Of a DNA stretch of 6,398 bases, positions 1 to 5,752 are shown one piece after another; the first letter of the stretch is position 1; the number at the start of each line of letters is the position of its first letter. The notes under the pieces are model-generated. The model saw nothing but the letters and a program-made list of their open reading frames with translations, did no database searches and was not told where the DNA came from. Source of the stretch: Fidelibacterota bacterium (lineage in GTDB: Bacteria; Fidelibacterota; UBA2242); contig DPVY01000112.1 of assembly GCA_003527965.1 (NCBI GenBank), positions 1 through 6,398 on the forward strand. The letters are read 5' to 3'. The position numbers and the translations under genes were made by a program.

Positions 1-80
1 ATTTCCAAGTGAATCAAAACATAGAACAATAATTATTTGCAATAGACAGAGATTTAACTGATTGCAGACAGTCTTAAACT

Positions 81-126
81 AGTTCCGAAGGAATTTCCAT
101 GGAACTATCCTACTCTTTCGGCAGTC
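81..126 (-). repeat. Left imperfect palindromic repeat (inverted partner of the right flank repeat)
   Basis: This segment holds two small palindromes in tandem, TTCCGAAGGAA (83-93) and TTCCATGGAA (95-104). Read on the minus strand it contains, in order, GACT, CCGAAAG, AGTTCC, GGAAA and CTTCG. The right flank repeat shows the same blocks in the same order on the plus strand, with small spacing changes. It lies in a 242-base stretch with no gene, downstream of the operon. Confidence 0.5.
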
Positions 127-175
127 TCCCCGATTTATCTTGCGTCAGCGTCCTCAAGAGCATTTCTCAATGGGG

Positions 176-190
176 CCCGCCTCAGGCGGG
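176..190. terminator. GC-rich hairpin downstream of the operon, possible terminator or repeat
   Basis: CCCGCCTCAGGCGGG forms a 6-bp all-GC stem with a 3-base loop, 53 bases beyond the dfx stop. It is the strongest hairpin in the window and is well placed to end the operon transcript. The downstream side on the minus strand is CCCCATTG, not a T-run, so it does not fit a canonical intrinsic terminator. It may instead be part of a dispersed repeat or a 3'-end stabiliser. Confidence 0.4.
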
Positions 191-223
191 GAACTTGGCT
201 ACGTTCTCTTAGCTTATATCCGT

Positions 224-238
224 AATTTGCTGCAAATT
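224..238. other. AT-rich palindrome just after the dfx stop codon
   Basis: AATTTGCTGCAAATT is a perfect 7-1-7 inverted repeat four bases past the end of the last gene. As RNA it could form a 6-bp stem with a 3-base loop. No T-tract follows on the minus strand, so it is at best a weak 3'-end structure. Confidence 0.35.
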
Positions 239-242
239 CCTT

Positions 243-617
243 TTAACTCTTCCAGAGTCCGTGCACATTACAATATTCACGAGCGGTCATTTCATCGCCT
301 GCAACGCAAAAAACCGCTTCCGGTTTATCGCCGGGTTTCAAAAACTGATAATATGATTTGCCGTCAACCTGCAATTCAATCCATTCGATATAGTGCTTCT
401 CTTCCATCGGATGAGCTGTGTTTTCGCCGACTTTGACAGTTACTTTTCCATTTTCTCTGACAATAAACGGTACATGTTTTTCAGTCGAAGAATCTTCAGT
501 TTTTTCTTCTAATAAAATCATTTTTTGTCCACAGCAAACTAAAGCGCCGCCGCCTACGTGCAAAACCTCAACAATATTTCCACAGATTTCACATCTGTAT
601 ATTTGTTTCTTCTCCAT
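243..617 (-). CDS. dfx: Desulfoferrodoxin (two-iron superoxide reductase)
   Basis: A 124-residue class I superoxide reductase. The N-terminal desulforedoxin domain has the rubredoxin-like centre I (C9, C12, C28, C29). The catalytic domain has centre II ligands H48, H69, H75, C116 and H119, with the active-site E46/K47 pair; these are within one residue of Desulfovibrio numbering. It reduces superoxide to H2O2 without making O2, with electrons from rubredoxin, so its product would feed the rubrerythrins and peroxiredoxin encoded upstream. The start is ATG 617, because GGAGG lies 5 bases upstream and the product then begins MEKKQIYRCE, as in homologues. An earlier in-frame ATG at 629 overlaps the prx stop (TAATG) and would add only four residues. 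It is the last gene of the operon. Confidence 0.96.
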   Translation of the reverse strand: MEKKQIYRCEICGNIVEVLHVGGGALVCCGQKMILLEEKTEDSSTEKHVPFIVRENGKVTVKVGENTAHPMEEKHYIEWIELQVDGKSYYQFLKPGDKPEAVFCVAGDEMTAREYCNVHGLWKS

Positions 618-628
618 CACAGCCTCCA

Positions 629-1270
629 TTATTTCACTTCTTTATGACAAAACCACCAGTCGTAGCAATCATACTCTTTTACTCTCTCTTCGGCAGTTTT
701 AACGTCTGTTGCCGGAGACACAATTACTCTGTCTTTGATTAATTCGTTTTCCGGCCAGTTTGCCGGCATTGCCGCTTGATTTTCAGCGCCCACCTGAAAT
801 GCTTTTACCATCCTGAGAATTTCATCCATATTGCGTCCCAATTCCTGCGGATAATATAAAATTGCCCTTACTGTTGATTCCGGATCAATAATTAACACGG
901 CTCTAACAGTATTCGTGCCTTTACCGGGATGAATGAAGCCAAGTTTCTCTGAAATCTTCCCCGTATCGTCCGCTATCACCGGAAACTCTATTTCGGTATT
1001 GAGATTATCTTTGATCCACTGTACCCACTTGATATGTGAAAAAACCTGATCGATACTTAAGCCAACCAGTTCACAATTTAGCTCTCTGAATTTGTCATAA
1101 CGCTTTTGAAATGCCACAAATTCCGTTGTACAGACTGGTGTAAAATCAGCCGGATGACTAAAAAGAACAAGCCATTTGCCTTTGTAATCTTCCGGAAGAT
1201 TTATAACGCCTTTTGTTGTTTGCGCTTTAATCTCCGGGAGCTTATCTCCTATTAGAATTTTATCTTCCAT
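629..1270 (-). CDS. Peroxiredoxin, Prx6/archaeal-type AhpC-TSA family
   Basis: A 213-residue thiol peroxidase. The catalytic motif PADFTPVCTTEF (residues 40-51) contains the peroxidatic C47 with T44, and R123 fits the conserved active-site Arg. The long C-terminal arm includes the family PANWPEN segment (169-175) and ends with C202 and C208. This length and arm match the Prx6 group, including the archaeal thioredoxin peroxidases such as the Aeropyrum pernix enzyme, which has two C-terminal Cys six residues apart, as here. It reduces H2O2 and organic hydroperoxides; the reductant is unknown, and no thioredoxin or AhpF-like gene is visible. The ATG at 1270 has a strong GGAGG site. The stop overlaps the first possible ATG of the desulfoferrodoxin gene by one base. 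Confidence 0.95.
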   Translation of the reverse strand: MEDKILIGDKLPEIKAQTTKGVINLPEDYKGKWLVLFSHPADFTPVCTTEFVAFQKRYDKFRELNCELVGLSIDQVFSHIKWVQWIKDNLNTEIEFPVIADDTGKISEKLGFIHPGKGTNTVRAVLIIDPESTVRAILYYPQELGRNMDEILRMVKAFQVGAENQAAMPANWPENELIKDRVIVSPATDVKTAEERVKEYDCYDWWFCHKEVK

Positions 1271-1281
1271 GATTTCCTCCG

Positions 1282-1758
1282 TTAATTATTTAAACTTCTT
1301 TTAAATTCCGATAATTTTACAACATGCCTTCGTTCTTCTTCGATTATCGCATTGATACGCTTCCTTTCACTCTCAGGAACCAGATTCTTCATCTCCTGAA
1401 AATACATTATCGTATCCAATTCTTTCCCAATTGCAAATTGAAGCGCTGATTCCGCATTTTCAATACTCGCAATATCTCCATCAAATTTCTTGAAACCAAA
1501 AACCAGATTGTCAGCATAGGCTTTTAAGTAGGCAAAATATTCACCGGGATAACTTTCCACCGGTTCGTAATCTTCAAATTTCGACAACATTGCGCTAAAA
1601 GTGGCTTTATGTTGAACCTCTTCATCGGCGAGAAAAGTAAAGAGCTCCTTGACTTTTTTATCCGGCAACTTTGCAGCCATCTGCCGGTAAAACTTTTCAC
1701 CGTTTTCCTCAATTTTAATTGCAAACTGGTAAATTTCACTTGAGTTAAATACTGACAT
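1282..1758 (-). CDS. Ferritin-like/rubrerythrin-type diiron protein without rubredoxin domain
   Basis: A 158-residue mostly helical protein of the rubrerythrin/ferritin-like superfamily. Likely diiron ligands are E17 (EENGEKFY), E47 and H50 (DEEVQH), E113 (GKELDT), and E142 and H145 (EEERRH). This gives the two ExxH motifs expected of the fold. Unlike the rubrerythrin at 3678-4253 it has no C-terminal rubredoxin domain and no Cys at all, so it needs an external electron donor or acts differently, for example in iron binding. Its ATG is one base after the fprA stop, and its AGGAGGT site encodes the last Gly-Gly codons of fprA, so the two are translationally coupled. Peroxide reduction is the best guess from family and context, but exact function is unknown. 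Confidence 0.85.
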   Translation of the reverse strand: MSVFNSSEIYQFAIKIEENGEKFYRQMAAKLPDKKVKELFTFLADEEVQHKATFSAMLSKFEDYEPVESYPGEYFAYLKAYADNLVFGFKKFDGDIASIENAESALQFAIGKELDTIMYFQEMKNLVPESERKRINAIIEEERRHVVKLSEFKRSLNN

Positions 1759-1759
1759 C

Positions 1760-2950
1760 TTAACCTCCTAATAATTTTAACGACTCATGTTTTTCTAAAA
1801 TCTCATCTGCCAATTTATCAAGACTCTGATAATCGGCGTCTTTGGGATAACCTTTGACAAGAACCGGTGACAGTAATTCCACTTTTAAATTTCCAAGCAT
1901 ACCGACAATCTGATCTACCATTTTACCACCCCAACCATAGGAGCCGATAACAGTCGCGAACCGGGCTTTTGGTCTCAATGCATTTGCCAAAGATACCGCG
2001 GAAACAACCGCTGGATGGGGACCTGTTAACACAATCGGCGAACCAATAACTATCGTGGCTGCGTCAACAATTTCAATTGCCAGCTCGCCAATATCGGTAA
2101 CAACCAGGTTAAATGGTTTGACCACAATGTTTCTTTCTGTTAATGAATCAATCAGATATTCTACGATTTTTTGAGTGCTTCCATGCATAGAAACATAGGG
2201 TATGACAACTTCATTTTTAACACTATCGGATGTCCAGTCTTTGTAAGCATCCAGGATCAATTCCGGTTTATCATAAACCTGACCATGACTTGGCGCGATC
2301 ATATCAATTTCAATATCTTTTAGTTTTTCCAGATTTCCGATTACCTTTTTTCTGAACGGCATCATAATTTCCGCATAGTAACGTTTGGCGGATTCATACA
2401 CTTTTACTTCATTCTTTACAAATAATTCACTGGAAGCAAAATGAGCCCCAAAAAAATCACAGGAAAAAAGAATACAGTCCTCCCGGAGATATGTCACCAT
2501 GGTTTCCGGCCAGTGAACCCAGGGCGTCAGAATAAACTGCAAGGTCTTATCTCCCAGCGATAAGGTATCCCAATCGTTCACTACTAAAAACTTATCTTCC
2601 GGAATCTGCAACAGATCGATCAACATTTTCTTACATTTTTCATTTGTTACAACCCTGGCATTGGGATATTTTTCAAGAATTTCGGGGATGACTCCGGAAT
2701 GATCCTGCTCGGCGTGATTGGCTATCACGTAATCGATATTTTTAACTTTCAAAGCTTCTAAATTTTCCAGTAAATCACTTTTCTTTTCAGGGTCAACAGT
2801 ATCGATAAGAGCTGTCTTTTCACTTCCCCGGATCAAGTAGGCATTGTAAGTTGTCCCATCCGGTAGAGGGATCAACTCGTCAAACAGTCTGCGGCCCCAG
2901 TGTTTTGCGCCTACTGAAAAAACACCGGACATTAGTTTTTGGATAGCCAT
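1760..2950 (-). CDS. fprA: Flavodiiron protein (FprA-type O2/NO reductase)
   Basis: A 396-residue class A flavodiiron protein. The N-terminal metallo-beta-lactamase-like domain (about 1-245) holds the diiron ligands H79, E81 and D83 (HAEQDH), H146 (WVHWP), D165 and H222 (SHG). The C-terminal flavodoxin domain (about 249-390) starts with the FMN phosphate loop at 254-260 (SMHGSTQ) and has a GSYGWGG flavin loop at 336-342. The family reduces O2 to water or NO to N2O in the cytoplasm, taking electrons from rubredoxin-type donors; the donor fusion lies immediately upstream. All diiron ligands are present, so activity is expected. Choice between O2 and NO as main substrate is not readable here, but the peroxide/superoxide neighbours favour O2. 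Its ATG follows the hrb stop directly, with GGAGG inside the end of hrb. Confidence 0.97.
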   Translation of the reverse strand: MAIQKLMSGVFSVGAKHWGRRLFDELIPLPDGTTYNAYLIRGSEKTALIDTVDPEKKSDLLENLEALKVKNIDYVIANHAEQDHSGVIPEILEKYPNARVVTNEKCKKMLIDLLQIPEDKFLVVNDWDTLSLGDKTLQFILTPWVHWPETMVTYLREDCILFSCDFFGAHFASSELFVKNEVKVYESAKRYYAEIMMPFRKKVIGNLEKLKDIEIDMIAPSHGQVYDKPELILDAYKDWTSDSVKNEVVIPYVSMHGSTQKIVEYLIDSLTERNIVVKPFNLVVTDIGELAIEIVDAATIVIGSPIVLTGPHPAVVSAVSLANALRPKARFATVIGSYGWGGKMVDQIVGMLGNLKVELLSPVLVKGYPKDADYQSLDKLADEILEKHESLKLLGG

Positions 2951-3115
2951 CTATTCCTCCACTTTCTCAAAATCTTCTTTGCCTACGCCACATTCCGGGC
3001 AGACCCAATCATCAGGCAAATCTTCAAACGAGGTCCCCGGTTTAATACCATTTTCGACATCGCCAACAGCCGGATCATAAATATATCCGCAAACTGTGCA
3101 TTCATACTTTGACAT
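2951..3115 (-). other. Nested in-frame rubredoxin ORF with its own ribosome binding site
   Basis: Codon 181 of the fusion gene is an ATG (3115-3113) preceded by GGGAG (3126-3122), six bases upstream. Translation from it would yield a 54-residue protein starting MSKYECTVCGYIYDP, the usual length and start of a free rubredoxin, with C6, C9, C39 and C42 as iron ligands. Directly before the ribosome binding site is a run of eight A on the coding strand (3134-3127). The layout suggests that the operon makes both the fusion and free rubredoxin, or that two genes fused recently and the old signal remains. No separate rubredoxin gene is visible in the window. Confidence 0.55.
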
Positions 3116-3655
3116 AACTGACTCCCTTTTTTTTGTTATTTTCTTTTTATCGAGATAAGTGGGCGCTGTTTTTGGAGATTTGCCCTTAATGACTTCACGA
3201 TAATACGAATAGGTCATAGGCTTACTATCGTTCAGAGTTTCAGCATTAACGGCTTCCCCGATAAAAACAGTATGATTTCCCACATCGAAAGAATTGATAA
3301 CTTTACATTCAAAAAATGCAACAGCGTGATCAAGAACGATCGGAAGACCCGATTTTCCTATCTTGAAATTTGTGTCATTAAACTTATTGATTTTCCGCCC
3401 GCTTTTGAATCCGAATTTACCAATAAATTTCATGGGCGTCGTCTCACCTAAAATCGATATGGTGAAAGCCCTGGATTTTTCAATAAACGAATGAGTTAAA
3501 TTTTCTTTATTAATACTTACCGCAAATGTCGGCGGCTCTGATGTAATCTGAACAATTGCATTTGCGATCTGCCCATTTAATTGTTCTGCGTCCTGCGACG
3601 CCACCACATACATTCCATAGCCAATGCTTAAAAATACGTTGTAATCCAAATTCAC
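2951..3655 (-). CDS. hrb: Flavin reductase–rubredoxin fusion (Hrb-like NAD(P)H:FprA/rubredoxin electron donor)
   Basis: A 234-residue two-domain protein. Residues 1 to about 165 are a flavin-reductase-like FMN-binding domain (NGQIANAIVQITSEPPTFAVSIN at 27-49). A Lys-rich linker (about 166-180) joins it to a complete rubredoxin (181-234) with CxxC pairs C186/C189 and C219/C222. This matches the architecture of high-molecular-weight rubredoxin of Moorella thermoacetica, which passes electrons from NADH to flavodiiron protein FprA; there, as here, the two genes are adjacent. The stop codon abuts the fprA ATG (TAGATG). The first possible start is GTG (3655), only 3 bases after AGGA. TTG at 3649 has better spacing (9 bases) and gives an N-terminus closer in length to known family members as I recall them. 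The rubredoxin part also has its own internal start. Confidence 0.93.
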   Translation of the reverse strand: MNLDYNVFLSIGYGMYVVASQDAEQLNGQIANAIVQITSEPPTFAVSINKENLTHSFIEKSRAFTISILGETTPMKFIGKFGFKSGRKINKFNDTNFKIGKSGLPIVLDHAVAFFECKVINSFDVGNHTVFIGEAVNAETLNDSKPMTYSYYREVIKGKSPKTAPTYLDKKKITKKRESVMSKYECTVCGYIYDPAVGDVENGIKPGTSFEDLPDDWVCPECGVGKEDFEKVEE

Positions 3656-3677
3656 ACTTCCTGACCGGATTTGTTAG

Positions 3678-4253
3678 TTAGTAATTTTCACCCAACATCA
3701 TGAAATAATCTCGCGGATGGGCACATGCCGGACATGTTTCCGGTGCCTCTTCGCCATAATGCACATATCCGCAATTCTGACAAACCCAGAATACTTTCTG
3801 TTCTTTCTTGAAAACTTTTTCTTCCCGGATATTTTTCATCAATGCCAGATAGCGTTTCTCATGCTGCTTTTCGGCAACGGCAATCGCCTCAAAAACCTCT
3901 GCTATTTTACCAAATCCTTCTTCGCGAGCGATTTTAGCAAAGGTGGGATACATCTCCGTCCACTCAAAGTTCTCTCCGGCGGCGGAACCCTTTAGATTGT
4001 CAACGGTTTCCCCAATCACTCCGGCTGGAAAAGCAGCGGAGATCTCCACCTCGCCGCCTTCTAAAAATTTGAATAGACGTTTGGCGTGTTCCTTTTCCTG
4101 GTTGGCGGTCTCTTCGAATATTTTGGATATTTGCACATAACCGTCTTTCTTAGCTTTGCTTGCAAAATAGGTGTACCTGTTCCGTGCCTGAGATTCACCG
4201 GCAAAGGCAGTTAAGAGATTTTTCTCCGTCTGAGTACCTTTAATATTGTTCAT
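3678..4253 (-). CDS. rbr: Rubrerythrin (NADH/rubredoxin-dependent H2O2 reductase)
   Basis: A 191-residue classical rubrerythrin. The N-terminal ferritin-like four-helix bundle has diiron ligands at about E20, E53, H56, E94, E97, E128 and H131, at the same numbers as in Desulfovibrio vulgaris rubrerythrin. A short linker leads to a rubredoxin-like [Fe(SCys)4] domain with C158/C161 and C174/C177. Rubrerythrins reduce H2O2 to water in the cytoplasm of anaerobes with electrons from rubredoxin, supplied here probably by the downstream flavin reductase/rubredoxin fusion. The ATG at 4253 has a strong AGGAGG site (4263-4258), 4 bases upstream. A 53-base gap separates it from the permease, the largest in the operon. 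That gap holds only a weak 5-bp hairpin (4286-4298), and an internal promoter there cannot be excluded. Confidence 0.97.
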   Translation of the reverse strand: MNNIKGTQTEKNLLTAFAGESQARNRYTYFASKAKKDGYVQISKIFEETANQEKEHAKRLFKFLEGGEVEISAAFPAGVIGETVDNLKGSAAGENFEWTEMYPTFAKIAREEGFGKIAEVFEAIAVAEKQHEKRYLALMKNIREEKVFKKEQKVFWVCQNCGYVHYGEEAPETCPACAHPRDYFMMLGENY

Positions 4254-4306
4254 GTCTCCTCCTGGTAAAAATTATTTAGGTTCATAAAAGCATCTTTTGG
4301 GTTATA

Positions 4307-5506
4307 CTATTTTTCAACAGTATAACCGACGTCTTCAATCTGTTTTATTATACTGTTTTTATCAACTTCACCGTCAACACTAACCGTTTTATCCGCCAGA
4401 GAGATGACCACATTTTCAATTCCGGGTAATTTTTTCAGAGAATTTTCAATCGTCAGCTGACAATGCTTGCAAGTCATATCCGGAACATGAAAGCTGTATT
4501 CCATATCAACATTCTTAATTTTTTTCTGTTTGCTGAACAGGCTGTATCCCATTATCGCCAATAATAATATTGTGGAAAAAAATTTTAGAAAAGCCGACGT
4601 CTCATCATGTCGCTGCATAAGCTCCTGCCCCGACCAGGTAGGTAAAAACATATCCATAATCAGACCACCGCCCACTGCAACTATAATTATACTTACCAGA
4701 TAAATGGCAAACACTTTTTTACCCAATTTTTTAGCAACAAATCCCATGGTAATCGTATTGGTTGCCGGACCGGCAATCATAAACGCCAGCGCCGCGCCGG
4801 GAACCAGTCCCTTCATTAGTAATGCCGCCGCAATCGGCACGGAACCAACCGCGCAAACGTAAATGGGAATTGAAACCACAATCATTAAGGGATAAGCAAT
4901 CAGCGGATTAGATAAATATTCGGACGCAAAATCCATCGGCAATAATGCAGACAGCGCTCCTCCAACGGTAATTCCCAACAACAGAGTTTTCGATAAATCC
5001 TGCGGCAGCACGCTGAAGCCATATACAAAAGTTGATTTAATTCTATCCAAAAACGATAAATGCGGATGTTTTTTATGTTCAACAATTAGACGGGTTTGAT
5101 TATTTTTTTCTGTCAAATAAACAATAACTCCAATCAGGATTCCGCCTATTAAAGCCGAGAGCGGTCGGGCAATGGCAAAAACGCCGCCCAGCATGCCATA
5201 GGTAATAAAAATGGAATCAACGCCGGTTGTAGGCGTGGAAACCAGGAATGACATCGTTGCGGCTTTAGAGGCGCCATCTTTTCTTAATCCCGCCGCAATG
5301 GGAATAATCGAGCAGGAACAAACCGGCAGGGGAATACCAAACAGAGTCGCTTTTACAACCGACGCAAAACCGGAACCGCCCAGATGTTCCTTGATGAAGC
5401 TCTCTCCGATAAAAGAGTGAATCAGACCGGCAATGAGAAGCCCCAGCAAAAGCCAGGGGCTGACGATCAAAAGGAAATTCCATATCTCACTAATTATGCC
5501 GAACAT
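4307..5506 (-). CDS. YraQ/DUF318-family permease fused to C-terminal heavy-metal-associated (HMA) domain
   Basis: A 399-residue integral membrane protein. Hydrophobic segments lie near residues 10-30, 48-72, 95-131, 172-190, 203-230, 235-258, 265-288 and 307-324. The family motif PLPVCSCSIIPIAAGLRKDG (residues 59-78) is echoed at 214-233 (PIYVCAVGSVPIAAALLMKG), an internal duplication with Cys at 63, 65 and 218. A charged linker leads to an HMA domain (about 335-399) with the soft-metal motif MTCKHC at 344-349. The family includes ArsP (trivalent organoarsenical efflux) and permeases annotated as Cu/Zn efflux proteins, so export of a soft or transition metal is the best guess; the substrate cannot be read from sequence. 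The ATG at 5506 is 21 bases after the nfu stop, in the same frame, without a Shine-Dalgarno site. Placement in a PerR operon suggests a link to metal-driven oxidative damage. Confidence 0.85.
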   Translation of the reverse strand: MFGIISEIWNFLLIVSPWLLLGLLIAGLIHSFIGESFIKEHLGGSGFASVVKATLFGIPLPVCSCSIIPIAAGLRKDGASKAATMSFLVSTPTTGVDSIFITYGMLGGVFAIARPLSALIGGILIGVIVYLTEKNNQTRLIVEHKKHPHLSFLDRIKSTFVYGFSVLPQDLSKTLLLGITVGGALSALLPMDFASEYLSNPLIAYPLMIVVSIPIYVCAVGSVPIAAALLMKGLVPGAALAFMIAGPATNTITMGFVAKKLGKKVFAIYLVSIIIVAVGGGLIMDMFLPTWSGQELMQRHDETSAFLKFFSTILLLAIMGYSLFSKQKKIKNVDMEYSFHVPDMTCKHCQLTIENSLKKLPGIENVVISLADKTVSVDGEVDKNSIIKQIEDVGYTVEK

Positions 5507-5519
5507 AATATTAGTCTGT

Positions 5520-5542
5520 GAACAGGATTAGAAAACCTGTTC
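5520..5542 (-). other. Hairpin over the nfu stop codon, upstream of the permease
   Basis: GAACAGG (minus strand 5542-5536) pairs perfectly with CCTGTTC (5526-5520) around a 9-base loop that contains the nfu TAA stop. No T-tract follows, so it is not a classic terminator. It lies 13 bases upstream of the permease ATG, which has no Shine-Dalgarno site. It could be an RNA-processing, stability or translation-control element; function is unproven. Confidence 0.5.
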
Positions 5543-5752
5543 TACGGCTTTCACTTCGGGAATTTCTTCTTTCAGTTTTCTTTCCACGCCCATTTTCAAC
5601 GTCATTGTGCTCATGGGACATGAACCGCAGGCGCCGGTCAATCTAACCTTGACAATTCCATCATCGCTAACATCGACTAATTCAACATCGCCGCCATCCG
5701 CCTGAAGAAATGGACGCAGTGCCTCAAGAACTTTTTCAACTTTTTCTCTCAT
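5528..5752 (-). CDS. NifU C-terminal-domain (Nfu-type) Fe-S scaffold/carrier
   Basis: A 74-residue protein that is a complete single Nfu domain, the size of stand-alone bacterial NifU-like proteins. The N-terminal helix leads into the family signature LRPFLQADGGDVELV (residues 12-26). The CGSC motif lies at residues 42-45, followed by PMSTMTLKMGVE. In this family two Cys per subunit hold a bridging [4Fe-4S] cluster for transfer to apo-proteins in the cytoplasm. Its ATG follows the perR stop codon directly (TAAATG), with an AAAGG Shine-Dalgarno site inside the end of perR, so translation is probably coupled. Position behind perR suggests induction by peroxide to rebuild damaged Fe-S clusters. 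It has no N-terminal U-type or A-type domain, so it should not be called full-length NifU. Confidence 0.92.
   Translation of the reverse strand: MREKVEKVLEALRPFLQADGGDVELVDVSDDGIVKVRLTGACGSCPMSTMTLKMGVERKLKEEIPEVKAVEQVF

Noticed and set aside
28..37. AATAATTATT palindrome near the left edge as a second Per/Fur box
   Set aside because: Short, AT-only, lacks the 7-1-7 spacing and has no gene beside it in the window.
21..73. Near-repeats of TTGCA..AGACAG in the left flank as a CRISPR or iteron array
   Set aside because: Only two imperfect short copies, with no regular spacing and no associated genes.
140..436. 98-codon plus-strand ORF at the left edge
   Set aside because: It lies mostly antisense to the well-supported desulfoferrodoxin gene, has no recognisable domain and begins in repeat-like non-coding sequence.
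3717..4140. Two plus-strand ORFs opposite rubrerythrin
   Set aside because: Shadows of a gene with complete diiron and rubredoxin ligands; no ribosome sites or domain signal.
4286..4298. AAAAG/CTTTT hairpin in the gap before rubrerythrin as a terminator or riboswitch
   Set aside because: Only a 5-bp AT-rich stem without a proper T-tract directly after it, in a 53-base gap too small for a known riboswitch.
5265..5483. Minus-strand 72-codon ORF inside the permease in another frame
   Set aside because: Overlaps a conserved transmembrane region of the permease in a different frame; composition is that of a frame shadow.
5507..5530. Possible Nfu–permease fusion by stop readthrough
   Set aside because: The two genes share a frame with only one stop and seven codons between them, but there is no recoding signal beyond the hairpin and each product is complete alone.
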